Source: Trogon surrucura (Eukaryota > Chordata > Aves > Trogoniformes > Trogonidae). Taken from it: a DNA stretch of 64,000 nucleotides. Position numbers and translations under genes: made by a program. Under the pieces are notes generated by a model. The model saw only the letters and a list, made by a program, of their open reading frames with translations. It had not been told where the DNA came from and did no database searches. Where the stretch lies: contig CM036617.1 of NCBI GenBank assembly GCA_020746105.1, positions 138,411,845 through 138,475,844 of the forward strand, written 5' to 3'. Below are positions 49,341 to 62,341 of this stretch, in pieces. Within the stretch, counting starts at the first letter, position 1; each line of letters begins with the position of its first letter.

Positions 49341-52300
49341 CTATAAAGAGACAAAGACTCAACAATTCCTGCTTGAAGACTTTGAAAACAAGATAAATCT
49401 CCAATTAACATTAATACTGTTACACAGAATCATAGAACGGCCTAGGTTGAAAGGGACCTTAGAGATCACCTAATCCAACCTCCCTGTCACGGGCAGGGAC
49501 ACCTCTCAACTAGATCAGGCTCCTCAAGGCCTCATCCACCCTGGCCTTGAACACCTCCAGGGAAGGGGGCAGCCACAACATCTCTGGACAATTTATTTCA
49601 GAGTCTTGCCACCCTCGTACTGAAGAATTTCTTCCTAAGATCTAATCTAAATCTATTCTCCTTTAACTTAAACCCATTTCCCCTTGTCCTACCAGTGAAC
49701 ACTTTTGTAAAAAGTCCCTCCCCAGCCTTCCTGTAGGATTCCCTTCAGGTATTGGAAGGCAGCTCTTAGGTCCCTCCGAAGTCTTCTCTTTTCAAGACTG
49801 AACAATCCCAGCTCCCGCAGCCTGTCCTCACAGCAGAGGTGCTCCAGCTCCTGGATCATCTTCGTGGCCCTCCTCTGAACTCATTCCAACAGATCTTGTT
49901 CCTCTTACGGTGAGGACACCAGAACTGGACACAGTATTCGAGGTGGGGTCTCACAAGGGCAGAGTATAAGGGCAGAATCACGTCTCTCGACCTGCTGGCC
50001 ACACTCCTCTTGATGCATCCCAGGACATGGTTGGCCTTCTGGGCTGCATGAGCGCACTGCCGGCTCATGTTGAGCTTCTCATCTAGCAACACCCCCAAAT
50101 CCTTCTCTTCAGGGCTACTGTCAACCCACTCTGTGACCAGTTTGTATTTGTGCTTGGGATTGGCCCGACCCAGGTGCAGGACCTTGCATTTTGACTTGTT
50201 GAACCTCATGCAATTTGCACTGGTCCATTTCTCAACCCTCTCAAGGTCCCTCTGGATGGTATCCCTGCCCTCAAGTGAGCCCACTGCACCAGTTTGGTGT
50301 CGTCGGCAAACTTGCTGTGGATGCACTCAATGCCATTGTCCATGTCACTGACAAAGATGTTCAACTGGACCCAGAACAGACCCCTGAGGAACTCCGCTTG
50401 TCACTGGTCTCCATGTGGACATTGAGCTGGTGATCACAACTATTTGAGTGCGACCTTCCAGCCAGTTCTTACCTAGGATTAAGACAATCTACCAGCAGAA
50501 ACTAATCCATTTTAGTATATGGTATTTTTCAATTAAAACCTAACTGCAACACCACAACAAATGCCCCAAGTTTTCCTGTAATAAGTGATTAATTTTAAAT
50601 GTGGAAGATCTATTATTAGTCCTGCAATGTAGTTACGAGCAGTCATCACAATTGTTCTGCATTATTATTGCTTGGCAATGTTTTAGATAATGAAGACATT
50701 TAACACAAATACAGCATTTCTCTCTGCCATGCTTATTGTTAAGTAGCTAATGCCTTGATTTTATACTGTGTTTAATCTTTCAGGATCAATAAATGGCAAA
50801 GACACACAAAGGAGTACTGCAACATCTCTACCAAGCACAATAATAATTTTTGTTAAAGAATGCAGTAAGGAAAAAAGCACAACCACTTTTTGTACAGCAG
50901 AGACTGGATGTGTGCTTTGTAACAGCTATACTTCACTACTGACAAACTAGATAGTAACCATTTCAAAAGCATACTGTAAAATTGAATGTGGGAAGACACT
51001 GAGAGCAATGACATGGAATTTCCGTACCTAGAATTAACTTGTGAATTCTAAAGAAAAAACCCAAACAATAGATGCTCAATGTACAAGCTACAGACAGATG
51101 AGAGGATATGGAGAAAAATGCACACATATATAATGAAAATCCATTATGTAATTAACACTCCCCCTTCATTTTTGTGTACACTCCAACATGCAATCATTAC
51201 TCTAGATAACTGAAAGGGGAAAAAAAAAAGCCCGATACTGCTCCCAGAGCAGTATTTCTACTGATTTCAAGGTCACTCAGGTTGGCTTTTGTAAACATTA
51301 AACAACACATAAGAACTCAGTTAACAGAATTTGCACAGCCTATTGAATATCACAGCCAGTTTGTTATCTGCTCTAACCACCTGACTGAAAAGTAAAGATT
51401 AGCAGTAAGGCAGTAGATTAAACATTCAAATACTTAAAGTATGTTTGCAATTTTTACATTTGAATCACCTCCAATTCACATCTTAAATACAGGAAACCAT
51501 CCAACTTTTGGGTTTGCATTCAGATTTTTTGTCAGCAGATATACATACAAACCATCTGCTTGAGGAAAAGCTTCTCAAAGTACCCAGGGAAATATTTTTA
51601 AAAAGGAAAATAAAACTATATTAAGTGCTAGAGAAATAAGTGACTATGCTGACAAATACAGACATATGTTAGGACTCCTCAAAGCTGAGGGGAAAAAAAA
51701 AGAATCAAAACCATCAATGATGGGACAGAAGTAATTCATTTGGACAGTGACTCAAAGCATTCATTTGGGCATGTTTTTGTTTGCAACAGATCAAAGAAAT
51801 TTAGTTAGCATCTAAGAAAAGTATTAGTAGTCACTGATTTGTCTAAATCATGTAAAAAGAAAATAAAGTGCATACACACCTCCCACCCCTGCCTTTAAAT
51901 ATATGTCACAATACGATTCAAGCCAAGAGCCTACAAGCATCACAAAGAAGCTGACACCAAAAATCAAGACATTCAGTGCATCCCTGTCAAAATGGATTTC
52001 ATCTATTAAGAAAATGTACAAAAAATAACCTCTCATTTTCAGGAGAACAAGAAATTGAGAAGCAGGCAGTTTCAAACTAACACCGGACACTGACAAATTC
52101 AATATGCACATGCAATCAAAGCATTAAGAAAATTAAGTACCTCAACACTTTCTAAAGCCTTTGAAATGGAAGGACAAATCATTCCTCTGCTCAAAATTAC
52201 TCCAGCTGTAGGTTCATAGCCAAGCAGACCTAAAACAGGTTATGCTCACTTGGCACAACTACTGAAGCCTTATATTAGCATAAATTTGTGTCTCCAGTTA

Positions 52301-55300
52301 TGTGCCCAGGGATTTCCGTCTCTACTGTGAACATTTTCTTTCATAAATTTTCACTATTAAATTAGCATTTTAAATGCTAATATTGAATGGGAGCTGGCTG
52401 CCTTACGGTATTTTTTTAATGCTTTCATTTTGTGTTGTCTGAGGAAATTCTAAACTCATGGTAATATCTACCATTGCCAAATCTCAAGCAGGTATTCAAG
52501 GAACTGAATTCACCTTACCTATTATGGTTCAGTTATTATTATCATCACATAAGGTCACCATTAAAGATCTGCATGCAGACCACAAAAGATTCACCCACAC
52601 TACCTCCTTTTTATGAAAGAGTGGCTTAAAAGTACGTCAGACATCACATTCGTATTTCACACCCTATGAAGAATGTTAGAATTTTGGAAACATTTTGCTG
52701 TGTTTCATGACACAGAACATAAGTTATATTATAACTTGGCATTTAACATTTTAAAAACCTAGTAGTTCACTAAAAAAAACAAATATTGCATTTTAAATTG
52801 TGAACCCTGTAATGATAAATTGTTTTGAGAAGTGGAATGTGGAGCCTGTCACTGTAGGAGGTAGACTCAGAGGTATGAAAGCACAAGGTATTTAGACCAC
52901 AGAATAAAGGGAAAAGAACTCTAGTCTTTATGTATCAAATGAACTACTAGATTAACTGTAGGTAAGTTAAAAAAAATTAAAAACCCATAAACACACTAAA
53001 GACACTCTGAAACCTGGAGAAGAAAAACATGACCTAATACATTGTTTTATTCCAGACTATTTTCTCCAGTTCCTGAGGTAGACTGTAAACATTATGCAAG
53101 ACTTCCCACTTCCCAAGAAGTATTTGAGCTAAAACAAAAACCATGTATTCTTTTATTTGTAGCAACCGAACAGGAAAAAAAAACCACAACATACCCACAA
53201 ACCTGTTTCTTTGTTTCAGTCAGAGCCACATTTACACTATGTCTCGCAATTTTCAGACTTCTCAGTTAACACTGCTCAGTATACGAACATACGATTTTGC
53301 TAGTTAAAATAACTTTCTGAACATTGGGCTATTTCCTGTCAGACAGCCAGCAGACAACAAAGATGTGTATTAGGTTCCTTGTCCTACAAATGAAACAATT
53401 GTTTCAGGAAGGCAACTTCTAAGATTACCAAATTTCTTACAGTTTCAAAAAGAAAGATATTTAAAAAACTGCTTTCATTTTAGCATCAACACTTCAGCCA
53501 TCTGAAAGACATTTTATGATACCGAAGTCAGCTGCTGTTTAACCTTAGTTGCCAAAAACATCTCAAAAGGAAATAACCCCAAGAGTTTACTTCTTCAAAA
53601 CACCACTATAATGCTCACTTTCTTGATGCAATCAGTGAATTCTTCGGAAATTGTGATTCAGAGTTTTGTGTCACACACACACCCTTCTCTAACTGCACTT
53701 AATGATCAGTTTCTCCTTTTCCACTGCAACAAATGCTGCTCTTTGCGACTAATAAACTCAATTAATCCTGTTTTGCCCCATTTATCTCTTACAGGAATTA
53801 CAGATGCCTTCAGATCTCCATTTTGCTTAGCCAAGAAAACATTCCTTCTCATATTGATTATTGATAACTCCTCTCATCCATGACTACAGCAATCCTTCGT
53901 CATATCTAAGGTTTAGGGAATCTGTAATAGCCAGAGAAAGAACACACAAGCACACTGCAATGAGGTATTTAGCGTTCTGTAGCTAGCACTCCAGTCATCT
54001 CTCCTTCAAGACCACCAGTGTACCGACATAGCCAAGCACTGTCACTGATATGATCTTTAGTGGAAATATTTAGGAGCTTACAGCCTCATTATTTTACAAT
54101 TTCATAGCACTAAACACAAAGAAAGAGTCTCAAATTACCTAGATTATCTAGGCTCCTTCAGCTTAAATAGACTTGTTTTTCCTATATTCATACAGCAGGA
54201 TAAAAGTCTACAGAGAGTTAAACACACTTAGCAGGTTTTTCTGGTACATGGAATGAAAAATAAGGGTATTTTAATCTGTTAGCAGCCCAGAAGGTGGCAG
54301 ATGCTCAGCTATTGCTAAACTCCAGTCAGCTAATTCTAGTATATCATGATAATTGTTATAACCACAAATATTTCAGGAGTTTCAAATGCCTGAAGTAAGA
54401 TTTGATGCCATTTCTTTTTTTTCCACGATTGCCTAGCTTATTCGTAACTAGTTAGCCTTTATGAACTGGAACCATTTGAAAGAAAGTCAGTCATCACAGC
54501 ATACAACAAGGTGGAGTTTTTTAACAGGTAAATATTCACAGACAGGAAACACAGTAACGAGCTTTGAAAGCTCGTAATCAAACCCACACATTCTGATGGT
54601 TAATATGGGGACACACTATTTCCAGCATTCCATTTAACCACGAGTACAATTTCTTTCCAGCTATGTCAAACAGGAAGCTTCCAAACATTTCATTCAGCAT
54701 TCGTGTCTATAATGCTGTGTGGGTTTTGTAAATAAATGTAATTATCTTGGTGCATAATTAGCACATACACATTTCAGGTTCCTATGAGGACTAGTTCTGT
54801 GTAAGTTTACTCACAAATAGGGTACTGGTTGCAAAAGAACTCCAAGGAAGCTCTTAAATCCACAAATTCTAAAGACTAACATGCCAGAAAGCAAACCTCT
54901 GTTAATATAAACGGAGAATATTATGTTGCTCAATGTTAGGAGGAGGAAAAAAATGCATATAGGAGATATGACAGGAATCTACTATTGCAGTCCAAATATT
55001 TTTAAAATTAAAAAGCAAAACAGAACAGTCTGCTTCATCATCAAAAAACATTCACTGACAAATAACTGAAATACCTCAACATAGGACTATCTTTGCAATA
55101 CTTGAGAGAGAGTTTTGGAAGCATCTCCCTCTTAAGTTCCCTGCATCCAGCCTCCCCCCTCCCCAGCGGGTACCTCATATAGATGCTGGCTGACAGGAGC
55201 AGGCATGAAGCACAGGCACCAGGAGTACCAAGTGGGCAGCACTAAGACCATCCAAGCAAACAGCTTATAATGCAGTTTGTGGGAGGCACATCCCAGATGA

Positions 55301-58300
55301 GCTGCCTCTACTACCCAGTGTTGGGTTTGGGTCTTGCTTTCAGTTGTTTTTTTGGGGAGAAGAATGGGAATGCATGTGACAGTCACGTTTGATTCTCTCC
55401 TACTATACAGGGCACCAACTTCTTTCTGAATACCTTGAAAATCTTATCTTGCTCATGGATATCTCGGCAAATAATTCAGAATACAATGAAAGCCATTTGC
55501 TCTGCACTTTCACACCAGGTCCTGTCCTCCAAGGGCATCAGTCACAAGCCATGAGTTAAAAACCGCTGCAAAAAATGGAGAGGGCTCCTTATTGCTGATG
55601 CTAGCAGAAAATAGGGGAGAGTAAGGACACCCATCAAAGGGGTAAGTGGCACACAGCCTGTGAGGAACCTATAGTTCATTAAAAACAAGTGCTTCCACAT
55701 GCTAGATAGCTGTTACTTTTGATGTCTCACCTTGCAAGATATGTCTATGCTTCTACTCTGATCTCTAGGAACGCTTGCTCATCGCCTTTCCTAGCTTCAC
55801 AGGTAACTAAGTGAACAATTAGCATTGGTCTCAGCTTGATCAAGACATTTTTCTTTTAGTATCACCACCATAGTGATTAGTAAGCATGAGGCCAGAGCTT
55901 AATTAACAAAACACATCACAAAACTGGTCTTCCATTTACTATTAATATACCAAATTCTTCCACATGCATTTCAAAACTATTTCAGTAGAAGGCAGCCAAG
56001 AGGGCGGTCCATTTCTTGTGTTGTACTAAAGCAGTACGGTGTTGGAACCCATCAGTTTTGCCACAGTCTGTTATTGTATGCAAGGAAGAGGCATGAATGA
56101 TTATGACAAACAGGCATATTTACAGCAGTCATGCAAATGCTCAGAGTCCGTATAGGAGATAAGAAATACAAAGGGTTGCAAATCGCATTTTGGGTTCCGA
56201 ATTTTCCACTTGCCTTTGGAAAGGGTACTGCCATCCTACTGCAGTCTATCAGCACTAGCCTTTGACTGCCCAAAGCATGCAAACCTTGTCAGCTAAGTAA
56301 CACAGATGAAGGAGTTTAAAAAATTTTCGATACTCAGCCAGTAGTTTAACCAAATATATCACGGTACAGCGAAGCTTGAAAAAGAAGCTTCTATTTAAGT
56401 AAATTAAGGCACTACTGCATCTGAAACTTTGATGAAATCCTCCATTATTATTGTGGCAATTATTTGTCAGAATGTCTTTTCTTACTATTTTGCAATTCCT
56501 TGCTCTCTAAGCTAATTTGCACGAACACGTATGAAACTCTCTCTCCTAAAATACTTCTATCTGGTAAACACCTGGAGGAAATTAGAGGAAAATAATTGAA
56601 AAATTAAAAAATTGAAAACAATTGCTAGAAGACAACCTTGGATTAACTAAACACTGAAAAAAAATCCCCAATTGAATTGTGAAAACTGCTACTGTTTCAT
56701 GCTAAAGAAATATATATTTCTAAAAGCCTATTTTTTCTCAGTTATATGATCTGTTCTGATACAAGATACTACTACACCTAAGCTGTGTCCTACCCGTATG
56801 TTTTGTCTACAGAAGACAAGTCCAAAACAACAACTTCTCCAGTTCCCTTTGAACAAGACAACTGTTGCCCTACCACAAATCTGAACCTGATAACAATATC
56901 TATGTAGCAATAAAAAAATACTAGTCCTTAAAGGAAACAAATTACTGTTCATATTGGATTTCAAGCATTGAGCTTGACTCTCAGTGCTGGAACTGGAAGT
57001 TTCCATGAACAGTATTTAATAGCAACCTAATAAAAAAAAAAAAGGTTCAGAGATGAGGTAACCTCCATTGAATTTCTCCATGGACAGTCTGAGCATAAAA
57101 CGACAAAGTTAGAGCAATACATATTATATATTCACATTTCTTAATGTTACAAAACTGCTTGTACTTATCTTTGTCATAAGGAACCCTAGCAAAGGCAGTG
57201 ACAACCACAAAAGAAAAAAAATGCTTCTCAAGCCAGTAAACAGATTCAGAGCCAAGTGTTTTATTTCCTGAAAACAACATGCTATGAAATTTCTGTCAAC
57301 AGCAATGGCAAAAACTGTTGGTTTATCAACGTTTTATTAAATACAGTTCTTATCAGCTCAAAAGAACATCGACATTCAAGTAATAAAACTGGTTTCGTTT
57401 CAAAGATATGCAGTGAGCAAAAAAACAGTTTTCACAGTAAGTTCTTTGGATGGGTCCCACACCCAGCCACCTCACTCTTTCCTAAATGTCTTTCAAGAAA
57501 AAGATGGGCTTTGCAGCACACTCCAACGGTAAATAAATTTGAGCTATTTGGGAATGTGAGGGAACAAACTCAAAAGCTCACCCTGCCAGACTGTTTCCTC
57601 TGTGCCACGGTCAAGTTTAAATACATTCACTGCTTTCAGCTGTGGCAGTAAAACATAGCAAGGTGACTTTTAACAGACTGCAGGTTGTCTTTAAAAACAG
57701 ACAAAAAACTGTTCTGTCCAATATCTTAAAAACCTCTAAAGAAAGGGTACAAATTACAAAATCTGTGGTAACGATACAACTTCCAAACTGATTAAGATCT
57801 TCTTACTTCTGGTAAGCTGAGGCATTAAGTACTGAGGCTGGCATTCCATGGACACCACATCTTTTTTAATCAAGTCAGACAAAACACATTGGTCAAAGTA
57901 GTTGAGTTATCTACTTTGAAAAAGACTAAGACTAGAATTCCAACTTCCAATTTTCAGAAACAAAATAACCAATTCAGAACCTATGGAAAAAGGATAAATT
58001 TCAGACTAAAATTCAGTCAAACTTCATTTGGAAAGACGGCTCCGAAACAAAGGTACTTTAAAAAGTTTGGCAATTAAGTTTGACAGGCCTGCTGTTAGTT
58101 TCTGCATGTCACTTAACACTGAAGATCTCAAGTTAAATCTATTACGACTTGCTTAGGACTTCCTTTATTTTAGGTTCATGTTCTACCAACAACAGAAGTC
58201 TGGCAAACGTCCTCGCCTGCTGTTAACTCTTGATCTGAGAGATAATTCCTGCCTTATTGTTTCACCAGGATTGTCTGCAGAAAGGTAAGGTTAAAGATTA

Positions 58301-60531
58301 AATGGCACATTCTGCCAAGGCTTTACATCAGAAATATATATGTATCAAAACACAGTCTCAGGCACGCATGTCAAAATGCAATTACCCTCACAGAAATGGA
58401 GAGGAGCAGAGTGCAGAGATCACAAAAACACTATTTCTGGATGAAAGCAATCACTCAAAATATCCTACCACTGCAGTGGGCAGCATGGCTTTAGATACTT
58501 TACTATTTTCCCTTACGCTGTGCTTTAGTCCAAGTATTTTATTCAGTGTCAGAATTAAAAAAACCCAACCAAACAAACTCCACAACTTCCCTGCCACATG
58601 ATGTTATATGCAATTATACAGGATGTCAACCAACCACATTATTCACATTTCTCACTGTAACAGTTTCTCTGCTTAATATATTCTCTCAGCTATGTCCATT
58701 AAGTGAAAAGTTTATATGCGTGTTTACAAGACAGCTTTGTAAACATGTTTATTCTCTCAAACTACACAGACTCTGTAAATTCAAGCACAGTATGCATGAA
58801 GGTCAAAATCCACTACAGCAGTCCTTCCTATTAATAGTTCAGCATCACTATAAAATCATTTATCATCTATATCAGAGTATTCTTTTTAAGTGCTTAGTTC
58901 AAAGTATCTTAGCATAGCCAAAAAAGATCCATTCCTGCAAAGTGACAGGAATGTCATATCCCACATTTTTCAACTCTCCATGCAGTCACATAAACACTGA
59001 GGCATACCTACTACAGTCTTTTGGCTATACATACAGCACTTTATGATAATTTGCTGTATCTTTTCAACTCTCATTGCTGCTTTTTGCTTTTCTTTAACCA
59101 CAACAGAAATGTCAGTGGTGATATTTTAAGCACTAACCAACTATAAAATTTTTACAACCTCCTGTTTCACTCAAATTCCACTTAGTTTCAACATATTGAC
59201 ATTTCAAGTGTTCAGTCACTTTGCTAAAATAACGACAAAGGCTTTACATCCATGGTAAGAACACAGCCATCTCTATTAATGTTTTTTAAAGAATCAGCAT
59301 TTGTAGCCACCACCCCCCTAAACTTGCCTGTCCTAAGAATCAAACAACACAAAGCACAGGAACTGCAAAACAAGCAAGGTTTTCTACATAAATCAGTATT
59401 CAAGGGTTCAAAATGAAGTCAAATATTCCCTTTCGTACTGCTAAACTGTCAACAAGCTTAGTACAAGGAAACACAGGATTTGTTTTTCTAATATGGTCAT
59501 CAACTGCATGAAAAGTCCAATTTCACTTTCAGAAAAACTGTTAATACTTTGAACATCTTTAAACTCACTTCAGTAACAAAGCCATTGACTTATCATTGGA
59601 ATTCAATTTTTACTGCAGACAAATCTTGTTTCCCTCCCTGAAGAGCAAGTGTGAAGATGGTCTCTAGAATTTTTAATGAACTGAACCCATTCTGTGAGAA
59701 TATAATTGCATCTTCAATTTTGGAGATGTCTTTCAACTGATTTTACCATATTATTACTTAGGATGTTCTAAACAATGCTAGTTCTCCCCTTTGAACAACT
59801 TGTATAGCCACTATTTGTCAACTCTCAAAATATATTAATTTTCCAGCCTGATACACTCAAATTTTCAGAAGAAAAATAAGCTAATTACTCCTCTTGACCA
59901 TTTTAACACAACCACCCTTGTGGTTATACATAAAAAAAGAGAAAGAGCAGAGAAAATAATTAACCCTATAAGGAAAGGAACTGATTGTAATATTGAAGTC
60001 TAACTACTTTTTTAATCCAATGATAAATATACACTCCTGCATTATATATTAGCCTGCTGACATTGCTTATGAAACAGACCACAGTTCTGACCATTTGGAA
60101 AGAACACACAGAAAGAAAGGGATTAAGAAGAAGTGCTTAAAATATGATATAAGTCACCAGTAGCACAAAGAACATCTTTAACCCACCTATAACTGTCAAA
60201 TATATTTAAGCTATGCTTCATAAAGGTCCTAGCTTAGGCTAACAGCTACTTCTGATCTGTCATCCTTCAGTATTAATTACCTGGTTTCACATTTGTCCAA
60301 ATACTAGTTTACAGAATTCCCATGTTTATTGATTCATCTTCTACACTTCCAGACATGATTGCTTCACAGAAGACAACAGCTCTGTACAGAATATCCAGCC
60401 ATAAGCCACGTTCTCCTGCCAAGTTCAGGATGCCCAACACACATAAAAAAGATCCCCTTTGGTCCAGGATTTATTTTCCTGACTGTCTCCTTGTTTTACT
60501 TTGAAACACTTTTGTAATAGAGGCTGCACAA
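49341..60531 (-). other. PACSIN2 intron 1 (part inside window, up to the retrovirus)
   Basis: A CR1 occupies 49424-50481. From about 50482 to 60531 I see ten kilobases of AT-rich sequence with no recognisable exon, RNA gene or named repeat. The first coding exon, expected to encode about 20 residues ending SFWE, was sought on the minus strand here and not found. Confidence 0.65.
49424..50481 (-). mobile_element. CR1 LINE, 5'-truncated (SINE-partner subfamily)
   Basis: The 3' end, CACAGAATCATAGAAC in plus reading, starts about 84 bp upstream of the PACSIN2 exon 2 acceptor. On the minus strand an open frame (50326-49856) encodes the RFNKSKCKVLHLGRANPKHK to [20 protein letters not shown] part of RT. 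Upstream, [12 protein letters not shown] and the coding words for the ADDTKL region can be read in shifted frames, so this copy has frameshifts. The tail is GATCTAGTTGAGAGGTGTCC...GACAGGGAGG, nearly the same as the tail of the SINE at 22912. The copy is older than those at 946 and 10861. Confidence 0.93.
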
Positions 60532-61043
60532 TGTTTGTTCATGAAAGCTACCTGATAAGGAAGTGATAAATCTCGTAGAATGCTAGGGAGTGACAGACCT
60601 TGTAGAATGCTAGAGAGTGACAGACCTTGTGGAATGCTACAGTGTGTGAGGGTGCAAACTGCAGTATCTGGCCAAAGAACTTATCCAAATAGGGGGGAGG
60701 GAAGGGGAATTTTACGACTATAAGAACTAATTAGCAGGCCACCTGATGAAGATGATGAGCCTTCCTCTTCAACGACCACCAGGAGGAAGGAAAAGACCCC
60801 CTAGCAACAACAGAAGCATGCGCAGACTACCAGTAACGACGTGGTACCCGGAAATACCACCTGGAGCTTGTAGACTATAAAAATCACGGTCTCGTCGCTA
60901 ACGGTTGCGAGCCGTGGGAGGGGCTGAGGCCCCCGGCCGCCCAGCGCTGTTTTGCTTATCACTGCTTGCTGATTATCTTAATTGGTAATAAAAACTTTGA
61001 CTATGGTCTCAACCCGGAGTTTGAGTCCCATCAATTTATAACA
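60532..61043 (+). mobile_element. Endogenous retrovirus 5' LTR
   Basis: Proposed limits TGTTTG (60532) and ATAACA (61043) give matching TGTT...AACA ends and a length of 512 bp. The right end is well fixed by the primer binding site 4 bp later; the left end is inferred. TATA box TATAAAAA at 60876-60883, polyadenylation signal AATAAA at 60987-60992, and a GC-rich start of R between them. The U3 contains 27-bp tandem repeats (60575-60655). It lies antisense to PACSIN2. Confidence 0.82.
60575..60655 (+). repeat. 27-bp tandem repeat in LTR U3
   Basis: Two full units and a part, starting at 60575, 60602 and 60629, each beginning GT(A/G)GAATGCTA and containing GAGTGACAGACCTT. The first two differ at one base. 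Direct repeats of this kind in U3 often hold enhancer sites. Confidence 0.92.
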
Positions 61044-61047
61044 ATTT

Positions 61048-61065
61048 TGGTGCCGTGACTCGGAT
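61048..61065 (+). promoter_or_regulatory. Retroviral primer binding site, tRNA-His
   Basis: TGGTGCCGTGACTCGGAT is an 18-base complement of the 3' end of tRNA-His with its added CCA, 4 bp after the LTR end. It would prime minus-strand DNA synthesis. Confidence 0.9.
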
Positions 61066-61426
61066 GAAGGCACTTCGGTGAGAACCTTCACTCAGGGGAG
61101 GCGCCCCACTGCTTTAAGTGGCCTCTGTTTAAAGGCATCCACTGAATCCTTCACCGACGAACCTTCTAAATTAGTGATAAGCAAAAGAAAACCGGTGACC
61201 CTGTAAACTTTGTGCACGAAGATCCGAACGAAGACGCAAGGATGCGTGAGTATAGGCCGGTTATCCGCTCGGTTGGGGTGGGTTTCCTGAGGTGTGCTGA
61301 ATGAGACGTCCAATTGCGGACGAAGCGAGTGCGGACCCTCCAGTAGTGCAGTTCTCGTAGCCCGCGAGGGAGCGAGTCACGACCGAGGGGAAGCGTGTGT
61401 GTGTGCGTGTGAAGGCACCTCGGAAG
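61066..61426 (+). other. Retroviral leader
   Basis: 361 bp between primer binding site and gag start. It presumably holds the packaging signal and a splice donor. CGTGAGTA at about 61226-61233 is one donor-like word. I cannot assign the packaging element. Confidence 0.5.
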
Positions 61427-61978
61427 ATGGGTCAGAGGAAAAGCAAGCCTTCTGACTCCATGAGTGGGGAACCACAGGGTAGGCTTCCCCGGATACCCTC
61501 AGACAGTCTGCTGGGGTTAATGATTAAATATTGGAATGATTATCCTTTTAGGAAGGGTAAGAGCAAAGTAAAAATGATCCATTATTGTATGGAAGTTTGG
61601 GGAGGAAAAGAAATTCGCAGAGATTACCTATATTGGCCAGTATTTGGCTCCTTTGAGGATTGGATCTGCCAGGCTTTAAATATATATGTGAACTTTAAAG
61701 AACCATTCAGCCTGGAAGAAAGTAAATACGCATCTCTGTGGATAGGGTCAGAGACGCGGGTGAATTTATACCCTCTTAAAGAAAAAGGGGGGCAGGAGCG
61801 AAAGAAAAGTAGATGCACGGAAGAAATCCCGGTAACCCCCCCACCGTATGTGCCACCTCCGCCACTGCCAGTCCCCAATCCCTCACCACAACCAACTACC
61901 CCTCCCGTGAACCCAGACAGCGGTTCAGATTCAGGCAGTGACCAGAACAATAGGCGTCTGACCAGAAGCCAGACATGA
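61427..61978 (+). pseudogene. gag: gag, matrix and PPPY region (ends at in-frame stop)
   Basis: ATG at 61427 gives MGQRKSK, with Gly2 in a myristoylation context. A matrix-like stretch follows (LLGLMIKYWNDYPFRKGKSK, SFEDWICQALNIYVNF), then a proline-rich region with late-domain PPPYVPPPP, which binds Nedd4-type ubiquitin ligases, and a Ser/Asp-rich end with RRLTRSQ. An in-frame TGA at 61976-61978 stops the frame just before capsid. The frame upstream from 61397 is open too, but MGQ is the better start. This part is surprisingly intact for a defective provirus. Confidence 0.88.
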
Positions 61979-62341
61979 AGCCAGCAACGGCAAGGGAACA
62001 GTTTGTATCCTCTTAGAGAAACTTTGATGGGAGGTCCACAGGCAGGGATGGGATATGTGGCAGTCCCCCTCAACTCAGGCGATGTCCGAGATTTTAAGGA
62101 TGAAGTGGGGAATTTGTTAGAAGATCCTCTTGGGGTTGTGAAAAGGGTGGATCAGTTTTTAGGTCCTAACATCTACACCTGGGAAGAGTTACGGTCCATC
62201 CTGAGCATTTTGCTCACACCAGAAGAAAGGGGAATGCTGAGGGCAGGTATGCGGATTTGGGATGAAATACTGTATGTAAATCTTTTCTTTACACTCAAAA
62301 ATGATTTAAAATCCAGGAAGGACTGTGGGTTAATGGTTTAA
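61979..62341 (+). pseudogene. gag: gag, capsid N-terminal half
   Basis: The frame used by the matrix part reopens after the stop. It encodes YPLRETLMGGPQAGMGYVAV, LNSGDVRDFKDEVGNLLEDP and QFLGPNIYTWEELRSILSIL, the gammaretroviral capsid signature, and ends at a stop at 62339-62341. Normal capsid is about twice this length. Confidence 0.9.

Noticed and set aside
61624..62073. 149-residue minus-strand frame
   Set aside because: Antisense shadow of gag, made Gly-rich by the proline-rich stretch on the other strand.
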